Shown: positions 9,653-17,478 of the stretch, piece by piece
How the letters are laid out: each line of letters begins with the position of its first letter
How positions within the stretch are numbered: position 1 is the first letter of the stretch
Source of the DNA: Paenibacillus brasilensis
GTDB taxonomy: Bacteria; Bacillota; Bacilli; Paenibacillales; Paenibacillaceae
Assembly: GCF_009363115.1 (NCBI RefSeq)
Contig: NZ_CP045298.1
Location: forward strand, 186,001 to 250,000
Direction: 5' to 3'
DNA: 64,000 nucleotides
Notes under the pieces: model-generated
Database searches by the model: none
Told to the model about the DNA's origin: nothing
The model's input: only the letters and a program-made list of their open reading frames with translations
Program-made: the position numbers and the translations under genes

Positions 9653-10285
9653 ATGACATTCAGTGGATTTACTGCAAAAGACTTTGAGGTTTTTGAAATA
9701 CCGGGGCTGGAGCCTCGCATGGAGGTATTAATTCAGCAGGTTCGCCCCAAGCTGGAGGCGATTGGCGAGGAGCTAGCCCCGTTCCTGACAGACTTATGTG
9801 GCGAAACTATGCATGTTCACGTTGCCAAGCATGCACGGCGAAAAGTCAATCCTCCCATAGACACTTGGGTGGCGTGGGCAGCGAATAAACGCGGCTACAA
9901 GGCGCTGCCGCATTTCGAGGTAGGTATGTTCGCTTCCCATATCTTCGTCATATTCGCAGTCATTTATGAAAGTCCGAATAAATCCACGTTTGCCCAGGCG
10001 CTTGAAGCCAACCTGAGCGATGTGCGCGCTAACATACCTGGTCATTTTTACTGGTCCATGGATCATATGGCTCCAGAAGGCACAGAACAGCAGCAAATGG
10101 ACACTAAAGCGTTTCAAAACATCATTAACAAGCTGCAGCAGGTGAAAAAAGCCGAGGTGATGTGCGGAGTCCGTATTGATCGGAATGACCCTCTCGCCAG
10201 TGACGGAGCAGCGTTGCTGCAGACGGTACGCTCCACCTTTGAGCAATTGCTGCCACTGTACCGGATGGCTTTTCCGAAAGAGTAG
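9653..10285 (+). CDS. yktB: YktB-like DUF1054 protein
   Basis: A 210-aa cytosolic protein of the DUF1054 family known from Bacillus YktB. Visible signatures are FTAKDFEVFEIPGLEPRM at the N terminus, HVAKHARRKVNPP, and AWAANKRGYKALPHFEVG in the middle. The biochemical role of the family is not established. ATG at 9653 follows AGGAGGAAACGG. TTGACA at 9583-9588 and TATAAT at 9595-9600 lie upstream, though their mutual spacing is too short for one promoter; a CATATT box at 9605-9610 fits the TTGACA better. Single-gene unit, length as expected. Confidence 0.9.
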   Translation: MTFSGFTAKDFEVFEIPGLEPRMEVLIQQVRPKLEAIGEELAPFLTDLCGETMHVHVAKHARRKVNPPIDTWVAWAANKRGYKALPHFEVGMFASHIFVIFAVIYESPNKSTFAQALEANLSDVRANIPGHFYWSMDHMAPEGTEQQQMDTKAFQNIINKLQQVKKAEVMCGVRIDRNDPLASDGAALLQTVRSTFEQLLPLYRMAFPKE

Positions 10286-10309
10286 CCTCGCTCGCTTTTA
10301 AGGCAATGT

Positions 10310-11596
10310 TTAGGCCCGAACGGTTCTTCTACGCGGATGACGCGCTAGAGCCAAATGGCAGCCAAACATAAGCAGCATCACGACACCACTAATGATAAAT
10401 GGGGCTGTGTGTCCTGCACGGTCCCATAGGAATCCTGACACGAGCGGACCAATAACCATACCCGAGCCTTGGAGCGTGAGAAAAAAACCCCATACTGTCG
10501 CTCGTTCGCTTTCCGGGATCAGTTGGGCTAGAAACGTATTCCAAGCAGGCAAAATGAGAGCATATCCTAAACCAATAAGCGCGACGGCTAAGAACACCAA
10601 CGGAATAGATCGGACAGTTGAGAAGAAAAACAACGTAATTCCGGTAAGCAAAAAACCAATGTGCAGAAAATACTCGGTTCCAAGTCGGTCAACCAGCTTA
10701 CCACACGGAATCAGTGCCAGTACAGTCACCCCACCGCCTGCAATCAAAAGAACGCTGTACAGGTTCGGTGAAACTCCGAGGTCCGTCCTTGCGTACAGCG
10801 TCAGTACCGGGCTGATCAGACCGATAACAAACGACTGCAGGAACAGAGCCGGATAAATAAGGGGATTGACGTTTAGCTTGGTTTTGAGCGTGCGGATCGT
10901 TTCCTTGATTCCTTTCCATAGTTGCTGCTTTTGCTTTATGCCCCTACCGGAAGACACTGCAGCGCTTCGTCGGGGGTCTCTTGCAGCAGTTATTTTGTTC
11001 GATCCAGGCAGCATGAGGGCAACCAACAGCAGTACGATGCTGCACCCTATCAAAATCAGAAACACCATTCCGTAAGAATGCCCATAATATGCCATAGCAA
11101 AGTTCATAACGAGCGGCCCAAGCCCCGTCCCGCCCATGGACGCAATTTCCAGTGTGCCCATCGCTGCGCCGTTGCTGTTATTAGGTCCGGACATTTCAGT
11201 CGTTCCGGTCATGACACAAGGCCAAAGTGGAGAGGTGCCCAGTCCGAGCAGCAGGCACGCTACCACGAGCCACACAGGCTCTGTCAGCACGCTTAGCATT
11301 ATGATCGCCACAAGTGTAAACAACAGCGCGGTCGACATCGTTCCCCGGTAGCCGAGCCGTTCGGCCATCCAGCCCGCCGGCGCCCGGAACGCATTGTCGC
11401 CAAAATATTGAAGTGAAAAGGCCAAACCGATTATGCCCGCCGACAGCCCGAGTGTTTCCCCCATATATACCGGCAGGATGGCCACCAATAGAGAGCCCTT
11501 CATAAATTCGACCAGAAATACCAGCACCCATAATTGTGCAAAAAAAGGAGACCATAACCGCTGCGATACAGCTTTTTTCTGTCCAATTTGCCTCAT
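10310..11596 (-). CDS. Major facilitator superfamily transporter, probable drug or metabolite exporter
   Basis: About 428 aa with twelve hydrophobic segments. The loop between segments 2 and 3 reads DNAFRAPAGWMAERLGYRGT, the MFS signature, and its counterpart in the second half is PCGKLVDRLGTEYFL. A basic loop near residue 210 separates the halves. The substrate cannot be told from sequence. The start at ATG 11596 fits the family better than the longer frame up to 11668, whose first 24 residues are polar and unlike a transporter; GGTGAGG lies 11 nt upstream. The 3' end converges with yktB, about 25 bp apart. Confidence 0.88.
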   Translation of the reverse strand: MRQIGQKKAVSQRLWSPFFAQLWVLVFLVEFMKGSLLVAILPVYMGETLGLSAGIIGLAFSLQYFGDNAFRAPAGWMAERLGYRGTMSTALLFTLVAIIMLSVLTEPVWLVVACLLLGLGTSPLWPCVMTGTTEMSGPNNSNGAAMGTLEIASMGGTGLGPLVMNFAMAYYGHSYGMVFLILIGCSIVLLLVALMLPGSNKITAARDPRRSAAVSSGRGIKQKQQLWKGIKETIRTLKTKLNVNPLIYPALFLQSFVIGLISPVLTLYARTDLGVSPNLYSVLLIAGGGVTVLALIPCGKLVDRLGTEYFLHIGFLLTGITLFFFSTVRSIPLVFLAVALIGLGYALILPAWNTFLAQLIPESERATVWGFFLTLQGSGMVIGPLVSGFLWDRAGHTAPFIISGVVMLLMFGCHLALARHPRRRTVRA

Positions 11597-11782
11597 CCGT
11601 CCCACATCCTCACCTTCGTTTTTTGGATTATCAAGTCCAGGTTCTCCCACTACTGCACTCTTCCACAAATAAATGCATCCTTAACCGCTTGCATTCCTAC
11701 TTCAAACTGCTATACTCAATTTTGTTCTATTATCAATTGCACAGGATTGTCGAATCCTGCATGAAAGGTTGTGACAACACTA

Positions 11783-13258
11783 ATGAATCAAAGCAACACC
11801 CCGCTTTTTACTGCTTTGAAAAAGCATGCTCAGAGCAACCCGGTTCAATTTCACATCCCAGGTCATAAAAAGGGAGTGGGAGCAGACCCGGAATTTCGTG
11901 AATTTATGGGGGATAATGCCTTTTCCATAGATATGATCAATATCGCTCCATTGGACGATCTGCATCAGCCATCAGGCGTGATCGAAGAAGCTCAAAAACT
12001 TGCAGCAGAAGCCTTCGGAGCTGATTATACTTATTACAGTGTGCAGGGGACAAGTGGAGCCATCATCACCATGATTATGTCCATTTGCTTGCCGGGTGAT
12101 AAAATTATTGTACCCCGAAATATACACAAATCCATAATGTCTGCCATTATTTTCGCCGGTGCAAAACCGGTATTCATATCTCCAGTCAGTGATGAGGATC
12201 TCGGTATTCACCACGGGGTTACAACCAAGTCCGTACGCCGGGCGTTGGAGCGCCATCCTGACGCCAAGGGCGTCCTTGTCATCAACCCGACATATTACGG
12301 TGTGTGCGCCGATCTGAAGGAAATTGTAGATCTCGCTCACAGCTATAATGTGCCGGTCCTGGTCGATGAGGCTCACGGGGTACTGATTCATTTTCATGCT
12401 GATCTGCCGATGTCCGCCATGGAGGCGGGAGCAGACATGTCAGCTACGAGCGTTCACAAGCTGGGCGGTTCCTTGACACAAAGCTCGATTCTGAATGTGA
12501 ATACAAAGAACGGATACATTAATCCGCAGCGTGTTCAAACTATTTTCAGTATGCTGACTACGACATCCACTTCGTATATTCTGCTGGCTTCGTTGGACAC
12601 ATCCCGACGCAACCTGGCACTTAACGGCCATGAAATAGCACAACGCGCTCTGGATTTGGCTGAATATTGCCGTGCAGAGGTCAACAAGATTGAAGGTCTG
12701 TATTGCTTTGGAAGTGAAATTCTCGGCACTGAAGCCACCTATGATTATGATCCAACCAAAATTACGGTTCATATCCGCCATTTGGGCCTTACCGGGTACG
12801 ACGTGGAAAATTGGCTGAGAGATCACTACAATATCGAGGTTGAGCTTAGCGATATGTACAATATTCTCTGTCTGGTGACCCCAGGGGATACCAAAGAGGA
12901 TGTTGAAATTTTATTGAAAGCTCTGCGCGAGCTGGCTGCTATGCATTATTCTACAGGTCAGCAGCATGAGCTGGTTGTAAAAATACCCGATATCCCGCAG
13001 CTCTCTCTCATTCCAAGAGACGCGTTCTACGGAGATACGGAAGTCGTTCCATTCAAGGAATCAGCTGGTCGTATTATTGCAGAGTTTATTTATGTATATC
13101 CGCCTGGTATTCCGATCCTGCTGCCGGGCGAAGTGATTTCTCAAGACAATATTGATTATATTGTCGATCATGTAGAAGTAGGCCTGCCTGTTAAAGGGCC
13201 TGAGGATCGGACGGTGCATCAGGTGAAGGTTATCGTCGAAACGGACGCCATTTCATAA
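11783..13258 (+). CDS. speA: Arginine/lysine/ornithine decarboxylase family (SpeA-like)
   Basis: A 491-aa PLP-dependent decarboxylase of the prokaryotic ornithine decarboxylase fold, collinear with Bacillus subtilis SpeA, the arginine decarboxylase that makes agmatine for polyamine synthesis. Signatures: PVQFHIPGHKKG at the N terminus, FSVQGTSGA-type substrate loop (YYSVQGTSGAI), VDEAHG for the cofactor Asp, and the PLP lysine in TSVHKLGGSLTQSS. The PPGIPI and GPEDRT blocks close the protein. ATG 11783 gives the same N terminus as SpeA; a GTG at 11771 is possible but lies almost on the AAAGG motif. A strong terminator follows. Confidence 0.93.
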   Translation: MNQSNTPLFTALKKHAQSNPVQFHIPGHKKGVGADPEFREFMGDNAFSIDMINIAPLDDLHQPSGVIEEAQKLAAEAFGADYTYYSVQGTSGAIITMIMSICLPGDKIIVPRNIHKSIMSAIIFAGAKPVFISPVSDEDLGIHHGVTTKSVRRALERHPDAKGVLVINPTYYGVCADLKEIVDLAHSYNVPVLVDEAHGVLIHFHADLPMSAMEAGADMSATSVHKLGGSLTQSSILNVNTKNGYINPQRVQTIFSMLTTTSTSYILLASLDTSRRNLALNGHEIAQRALDLAEYCRAEVNKIEGLYCFGSEILGTEATYDYDPTKITVHIRHLGLTGYDVENWLRDHYNIEVELSDMYNILCLVTPGDTKEDVEILLKALRELAAMHYSTGQQHELVVKIPDIPQLSLIPRDAFYGDTEVVPFKESAGRIIAEFIYVYPPGIPILLPGEVISQDNIDYIVDHVEVGLPVKGPEDRTVHQVKVIVETDAIS

Positions 13259-13296
13259 TGCTGACCTGAGAAGCCCTGCTTGAATATTTGGTCAAC

Positions 13297-13326
13297 AAAA
13301 AAAGCCCCCGCTTTGGGGGCTTTTAA
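13297..13326. terminator. Intrinsic terminator after speA (bidirectional)
   Basis: AAAAGCCCCC and GGGGGCTTTT form a perfect stem around GCTTT at 13297-13324, with A and T tracts on both sides. It can serve speA and, from the other side, the gene at 13370-13675. Confidence 0.92.
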
Positions 13327-13369
13327 TGTCTTGAAGTGCATTCTAACAGCTGCTATATCCAATCCAATT

Positions 13370-13675
13370 CTATTCGTACTGGGCAACAAGCTCGCTATAT
13401 GCAGCTTCTACACGTTTCCATTCATCTTCGTCCTCAATATTGTAAAGCACCATTTCTTCGTTTTCTTCTTCCATACGAAGAATAATGCCATCCGCTTCAG
13501 GATTGCCTCGCTCCAGCAGAAGGGCGTAAACGTGATCTTCTACGTCAAAGGTCTCTACCAGCACCATTTCTACATCTTTACCATTTTCATCAGTTAGCGT
13601 AAGAACCATTTCTTCATGTTCGTGGTCATGATCGTGGTTGCAGGCTTCACCGTGTTCATGTTTGTGATCACTCAT
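13370..13675 (-). CDS. DUF1292 family protein (YrzB-like)
   Basis: A 101-aa acidic protein. Its first 25 residues are His-rich (HKHEHGEACNHDHDHEHEE) and could bind metal. The rest matches DUF1292, with LTDENGKDVEMVLVETF, YALLLE and ILRMEEENEEMVLYNIEDEDEW. The ATG at 13675 is chosen because GAAGGTAGG sits 7 nt upstream; the longer frame starts inside that ribosome site. The function of DUF1292 proteins is unknown. The His-rich extension is an addition to the core domain. Confidence 0.88.
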   Translation of the reverse strand: MSDHKHEHGEACNHDHDHEHEEMVLTLTDENGKDVEMVLVETFDVEDHVYALLLERGNPEADGIILRMEEENEEMVLYNIEDEDEWKRVEAAYSELVAQYE

Positions 13676-13754
13676 GGAAATACCTACCTTCAAATTGTTT
13701 TATTTTCCCTCGTATCGTAACATGATCAAGGATGCAGGTCAATTTGGGGTATGC

Positions 13755-14312
13755 CTAATTTATTGCTGTAATGACTTTTTCAGACACTAATGTGTAGCTG
13801 CTGTCTTTGCTTTCTTTAATGTAAAAACCGACACGGTAATTCCCTGCTGTTTTGAAATCATACGTAAAGTCATTGGTACGGAACCAGAAGTTATCCTTTT
13901 GTGCTCCTTTGATATCCTGGGACTGAATATCCATTACATTGCCTGAAGGGTCGGTGATTGCTACCTTCACTCCAGAGATATCCGTTTTCAAGGTATCAAT
14001 TTGACTGAATACATTGAATTTCACCTTGTTGCCCTTATTCACGTTACCAAATACAGTATCTCCCTTGAATAGGAACATATGCACATTAGGCTGGTCGAAA
14101 ACAACTTTTCCGCCAGAAGGATCAAAGTTTACCAGTCCGTTAAAGTCACGAATTGGCACGTACGTTTTCCCATCAATGACAACTGCGCTATCCTTCGACA
14201 CCTCTCCATTAATGATCAGCTGCACTTGGTCCTTAGCGGATTCCGCCGAAATGACGGTCCCTCCCATTATCGAAAAGGCCATCATTAAGGCCATCACTTT
14301 TCTCCATTTCAT
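13755..14312 (-). CDS. Secreted protein with copper-amine-oxidase-N-like domain
   Basis: A 185-aa protein with an N-terminal signal peptide (MKWRKVMALMMAFSIMGGTVISA, likely cleaved after ISA). Residues 30-75 (LIINGEVSKDSAVVIDGKTYVPIRDF) match the Cu_amine_oxidN1 / stalk-like domain that is common in Paenibacillus secreted proteins and is not itself catalytic. The C-terminal 100 residues look like a beta-sandwich with GNYRVGFYIKES. ATG 14312 is preceded by GGAGGG at a 10-nt spacing. It is a single gene, extracellular by prediction; the role is unknown. Confidence 0.82.
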   Translation of the reverse strand: MKWRKVMALMMAFSIMGGTVISAESAKDQVQLIINGEVSKDSAVVIDGKTYVPIRDFNGLVNFDPSGGKVVFDQPNVHMFLFKGDTVFGNVNKGNKVKFNVFSQIDTLKTDISGVKVAITDPSGNVMDIQSQDIKGAQKDNFWFRTNDFTYDFKTAGNYRVGFYIKESKDSSYTLVSEKVITAIN

Positions 14313-14513
14313 CACTACATATCCCTCCATCGTTATCAGTTAAAAAACCTTCTGTTGTACATTTATACCTAGCTCAGCAGCACAAGTTGCGCTGTGCTTC
14401 ACAAATTGTCCAAAGTTTTTGCATAGGAAGCCAAATCCTTTAGTTCCAACAGTATAGATGATAAAATACGACTGTAGATGTCCTATACACATAGCCTGGA
14501 GGGTGAGCCTAAA

Positions 14514-15275
14514 ATGAGTCTGACGATACAAATGCTGGGTACAGGTAGTGCCTTTGCTAAGCATTATTATAACAACAACGCGCTGCTGGATAGCGGAGAA
14601 GGCAAACTGCTAATTGATTGCGGAACTACCGCTTCTCTGGCTCTGCACCAAATGGGCGTCCCCTTGCCTGAAATTGACGCCATTTTAATCACCCATATTC
14701 ACGCGGATCATGTCGGAGGTCTGGAGGAATTCGGCTTTCAAATGAATATTCTCCATCGTCGCAAGCCTAAGCTTTATATCGCTGAGCCATTAATCCATCC
14801 ACTATGGGAGCATACGCTCAAGGGCGGGATGGCGCAGCAAGGCATGATTGAAAAGCTCGAAGATGTTTTTGAGGTAAACATACTAATACCTGGTAAAGCT
14901 GCTACATTAGTATCTGGTATCGAGGTGGAGCTCATCCCTACGCGGCATATTCCCGGTAAAAGCAGCTACTCCCTATTTATTAATGGTCGTCTTTTTTATA
15001 GTGCAGATATGATTTTTGATTCTGATTTGCTTCATCATCTGGTGTATGAGCGAGGATGTCAGAGCATTTTGCATGAGGTGCAACTGCAAGGTGCAGGAGA
15101 GGTCCATACGACACTGGACGAGCTGCTAAGCTTATCAACACCTCTTCAAGAGCGAATTCATCTGATGCATTATAGTGATGATATGGAACAATTCCGGGAA
15201 AAGGCTGGAGTCATGTCCTTTCTGGAGCAACAACGCAAGTATGACCTTGCCGAATTGGAACGTGCAAAACAGTAA
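14514..15275 (+). CDS. Metallo-beta-lactamase fold hydrolase (RNase Z-like)
   Basis: A 253-aa cytosolic protein of the MBL superfamily. The metal site motif is [10 protein letters not shown] (HxHxDH), preceded by [10 protein letters not shown], with further ligands in [11 protein letters not shown] and FYSADMIFD and a final MHYSD. The arrangement is like RNase Z/ElaC and related phosphodiesterases, but the exact substrate cannot be assigned. ATG 14514 follows GGAGGGTGAG at 9 nt. It is divergent from the secreted protein gene, with about 200 bp shared upstream, and may have its own promoter there. Confidence 0.87.
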   Translation: MSLTIQMLGTGSAFAKHYYNNNALLDSGEGKLLIDCGTTASLALHQMGVPLPEIDAILITHIHADHVGGLEEFGFQMNILHRRKPKLYIAEPLIHPLWEHTLKGGMAQQGMIEKLEDVFEVNILIPGKAATLVSGIEVELIPTRHIPGKSSYSLFINGRLFYSADMIFDSDLLHHLVYERGCQSILHEVQLQGAGEVHTTLDELLSLSTPLQERIHLMHYSDDMEQFREKAGVMSFLEQQRKYDLAELERAKQ

Positions 15276-15393
15276 TACTAATACACTCGAGAAAATAACA
15301 AAGAGCCGCCAAGCCTTCCTATAGAGGATAACTGGCGGCTTCTGTATATTCTTGCGTTTGGTATGGGCTTAAATTTTAGTGTTGGAACCAAGG

Positions 15394-15630
15394 TCAGAAC
15401 AACGGCAGCTGATCCAGATTATTGGTAGGATCCCCATCGGCATCGCCGCGAATTCGTTTGCTTCCATCCTTCGCCTTGAACACATTTACACCTGCAATCG
15501 CGCCTGCTTCAATCTCGTTCAATGCCTGATTATAATCCAAAATCCGACCGGTGGACGTCTGAAAAGATGTAAGATCGCCATCACCGTTTTTGCGTACTGC
15601 TGTGATCTGTTCACGTTCTGTGTTAGCCAT
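15394..15630 (-). CDS. DUF3892 family small protein
   Basis: A 78-aa protein matching DUF3892: EQITAVRKNGDGDLTSFQTS, a middle AGAIAGVNVFK and the closing GDADGDPTNNLDQLP. The family is small, widespread in Bacilli and of unknown function. ATG 15630 follows AAGGAG at 9 nt. It is downstream of the GNAT gene in the same direction, about 100 bp away. A weak inverted repeat AGCCGCCA...TGGCGGCT at 15303-15342 may end transcription from the MBL gene. Confidence 0.85.
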   Translation of the reverse strand: MANTEREQITAVRKNGDGDLTSFQTSTGRILDYNQALNEIEAGAIAGVNVFKAKDGSKRIRGDADGDPTNNLDQLPLF

Positions 15631-15732
15631 GCTGCATCGCTCCTTATCCATAGTATAGTGGAGGAACTTTTACTAGCATGCACGGTGTACAGAATAATAT
15701 GCATCACAAGCTTATTATCTTGTACGAATCGT

Positions 15733-16176
15733 TTACAGCTCTTTACGCATGCGTACGTGCGGTATTCCGGCATCGTCAAAAGGTTCATCGGATACCGTCT
15801 CATAACCGAGCTTTTCATAAAACTTTTCAGCTTGGCATTGGGCATCCAACAGCGAATATCTTAGACCCAGCTCACGCGCGCGCTCTTCCAGTGCCAGTAG
15901 CAATATACGCCCATAACCCGCTGCACGATGCTCCTTAAGCACGGCAATACGCTGCATTTTAGCAGTATCGTCCTCATAATACGTCAGCCGACCAGTAGCC
16001 ACCATTTCACCGTCGTCACAAATTAGCAAATGATGGACGTCATCTCCCAGCTTGTCATAATGATCAATCTCCAGCTCCAGAGGCACCTTTTGCTCCTCAA
16101 CAAACACTTTGGTACGGATAAATATCGCTTGCTGGAGCTGTTCCTCTGTCGTTACACTTACAATTTCTGCGGCCAT
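15733..16176 (-). CDS. GNAT family N-acetyltransferase
   Basis: A 147-aa acetyltransferase of the GNAT fold, close to the YjcF/YitI group. IRTKVFVEEQKVP begins the fold, the acetyl-CoA pyrophosphate loop is HRAAGYGRILL (residues about 83-93), and AEKFYEKLGYE is the usual C-terminal motif. The acceptor substrate is not known. ATG 16176 is preceded by GGGGAG. It stands alone, divergent from the tRNA-Val unit. Confidence 0.88.
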   Translation of the reverse strand: MAAEIVSVTTEEQLQQAIFIRTKVFVEEQKVPLELEIDHYDKLGDDVHHLLICDDGEMVATGRLTYYEDDTAKMQRIAVLKEHRAAGYGRILLLALEERARELGLRYSLLDAQCQAEKFYEKLGYETVSDEPFDDAGIPHVRMRKEL

Positions 16177-16274
16177 CCTCTGCTCTCCCCTATGACTAAT
16201 TCAATTGACTATCCCGGTAAATTTGAATTATATATATAAATGATGATGAAGTACAAGTTGTCTTTATTTTTTGC

Positions 16275-16304
16275 TTTACATATATGGTTAATATATGATA
16301 TTAT
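16275..16304 (+). promoter_or_regulatory. Promoter of tRNA-Val
   Basis: TTTACA at 16275-16280 and TATTAT at 16299-16304 are separated by 18 nt and lie 12 nt before the tRNA. Confidence 0.7.
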
Positions 16305-16315
16305 CTAGTAACCGC

Positions 16316-16387
16316 AGGACGGTAGCTCAGCGGGAGAGCATTATCTTGACAGGGTAAGGGTCATGGGTTCGATCCCCATCCGTCCTA
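16316..16387 (+). tRNA. tRNA-Val (anticodon GAC)
   Basis: The acceptor stem AGGACGG pairs with CCGTCCT. The D arm GCTC-loop-GAGC, the anticodon stem TTATC/GGTAA with loop TTGACAG (anticodon GAC, valine) and the T arm ATGGG-TTCGATC-CCCAT all fold correctly. The discriminator is A at 16387 and CCA is not encoded. It is a single tRNA with its own promoter and terminator. The three truncated genes that follow suggest the tRNA region has been a site of insertion and deletion. Confidence 0.93.
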
Positions 16388-16394
16388 TACGTCA

Positions 16395-16420
16395 AAAGCC
16401 TTGATGATCAAGGCTTTTTT
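16395..16420 (+). terminator. Terminator of tRNA-Val
   Basis: AAAGCCTTGA-TGA-TCAAGGCTTT followed by a T run, starting 8 nt after the tRNA. Confidence 0.9.
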
Positions 16421-16489
16421 GTTTTTCAGAAATCATTGGATAGAAAAATAGCGTCGTAATCAGCACCATTTTTCTATTCCTCTAGCCTT

Positions 16490-16636
16490 CTAACACCGTT
16501 ACGCCAAACTTTTGTGCTGTAGATGGAAGTAAGTCCGGTCCCACATCCCAAATCCAGCATTCGCATTCCTTTCTGCAGATGCAGATTTCCAGTTAGTTCC
16601 TCGATCATGATAATCGAACTAGGCCCCTTGAGCCTC
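16490..16636 (-). pseudogene. SAM-dependent methyltransferase stump
   Basis: The minus strand reads a short methyltransferase N-terminal piece: GPSSIIMIEELTG, then GMRMLDLGCGTGLTSIY, which is the SAM-binding motif I, after which the reading dissolves into VWRNGV. Full-length members of this type have 240-270 residues; only about 45 remain. It directly follows a GNAT stump, so both ends were cut by deletion. Confidence 0.6.
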
Positions 16637-16638
16637 TC

Positions 16639-16745
16639 CTACTTCTTCATTTGATATTTCCAATAAAGCAATTCTTCATCTTTGTGATCAAGTTGGAACC
16701 CCAATTTCAACAACACATTCCTAGAGCTGATATTGACAGATTCGC
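16639..16745 (-). pseudogene. GNAT acetyltransferase C-terminal stump
   Basis: About 35 codons on the minus strand read CESVNISSRNVLLKLGFQLDHKD...WKYQM, the C-terminal end of a RimJ-type GNAT acetyltransferase (the S-R-x-V-L-x-K-L-G-F motif). Upstream sequence is replaced by an oppositely oriented transporter fragment, so the rest of the gene is gone. Confidence 0.6.
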
Positions 16746-17152
16746 ATCTCGCCGTAGCCGGGATCATGCTCGCAGGCATTGCATTTCTACCGCTGCTTGC
16801 CCTGGTCGTAGTGCTGCTTTTTGTAGGCATGATGTGCCTTGGCGCTGGCAACGGTTCCGTATTCCAGCTCGTGCCGCAGCGGTTTGGAAACGAAATAGGG
16901 CTCATGACCGGCATTATTGGCGCTGCGGGTGGTATTGGCGGGTACTTACTTCCTTTAATTCTCGGCAATCTGTACAAATTAACAGGTTCCTATATGCCGG
17001 GCTTTATCTGTCTGAGTCTGATCACCTTCTGTGCCTTTGCTCTCGTCATCATCATGCAGCTGAAATGGCGCAACAGCTGGATGAGCCCTCCTGCTCCAGT
17101 TAATGATGAAGCCACCCGTCGTCTCGGCGAATTAAAGGTTGATGTCCAATAA
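16745..17152 (+). pseudogene. Nitrate/nitrite transporter (NarK type) C-terminal fragment
   Basis: About 135 residues match the last third of NarK/NasA nitrate transporters: the segment GNGSVFQLVPQRF, then GLMTGIIGAAGGIGGYLLP and the final hydrophobic helix. Full-length proteins have 400 or more residues, so about two thirds, including the substrate arginine of the N-terminal half, is missing. No ribosome site precedes it; the fragment is fused head to head with the GNAT stump. A good terminator remains at its 3' end. Confidence 0.75.
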
Positions 17153-17179
17153 AGCTACCCTTTTTTCAGTTCAACCCAT

Positions 17180-17226
17180 AAGCTTTAACTTCAATGATAT
17201 AAAATTGAAGTTAAAGCTTTTTTTAT
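17180..17226 (+). terminator. Terminator behind the NarK fragment
   Basis: A 16-bp stem, AAGCTTTAACTTCAAT with ATTGAAGTTAAAGCTT, followed by TTTTTTT. Confidence 0.92.
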
Positions 17227-17301
17227 TTTAAGTCATAATGCAATGAAAAAAATCACATTTAATAAAAATTTACCGAAAATATCATGAAAATTAAATGAAT
17301 A

Positions 17302-17427
17302 TTTCATATGAAAATCAAAGAAAAACGTTTCTATTTTCATAATTTTTCATATGAAAACACTTATATAACCATTTTTCACACAACATACTTGTTCACTTGG
17401 TCTAAAATAAGGCGTATACTTGTTCAC
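17302..17427 (+). promoter_or_regulatory. Probable control region of maeA and its permease gene
   Basis: The AT-rich stretch 17227-17478 has no gene. It holds two copies of the palindrome TTTCATATGAAA (17302-17313; extended to TTTTCATATGAAAA at 17344-17357) with centres about 43 bp apart, that is about four helical turns. Next come two direct repeats of ATACTTGTTCAC (17385-17396 and 17416-17427, 31 bp apart). A possible promoter is TTCACT (17392-17397) with TATACT (17415-17420) at a 17-nt spacing. Symmetric, helically phased sites suggest a dimeric regulator; which one is unknown. Confidence 0.5.
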
Positions 17428-17478
17428 GCAATGTTCAAGGTGTAACGAAATGTAATTTTTTAGAAAGAAGGAATCAGA

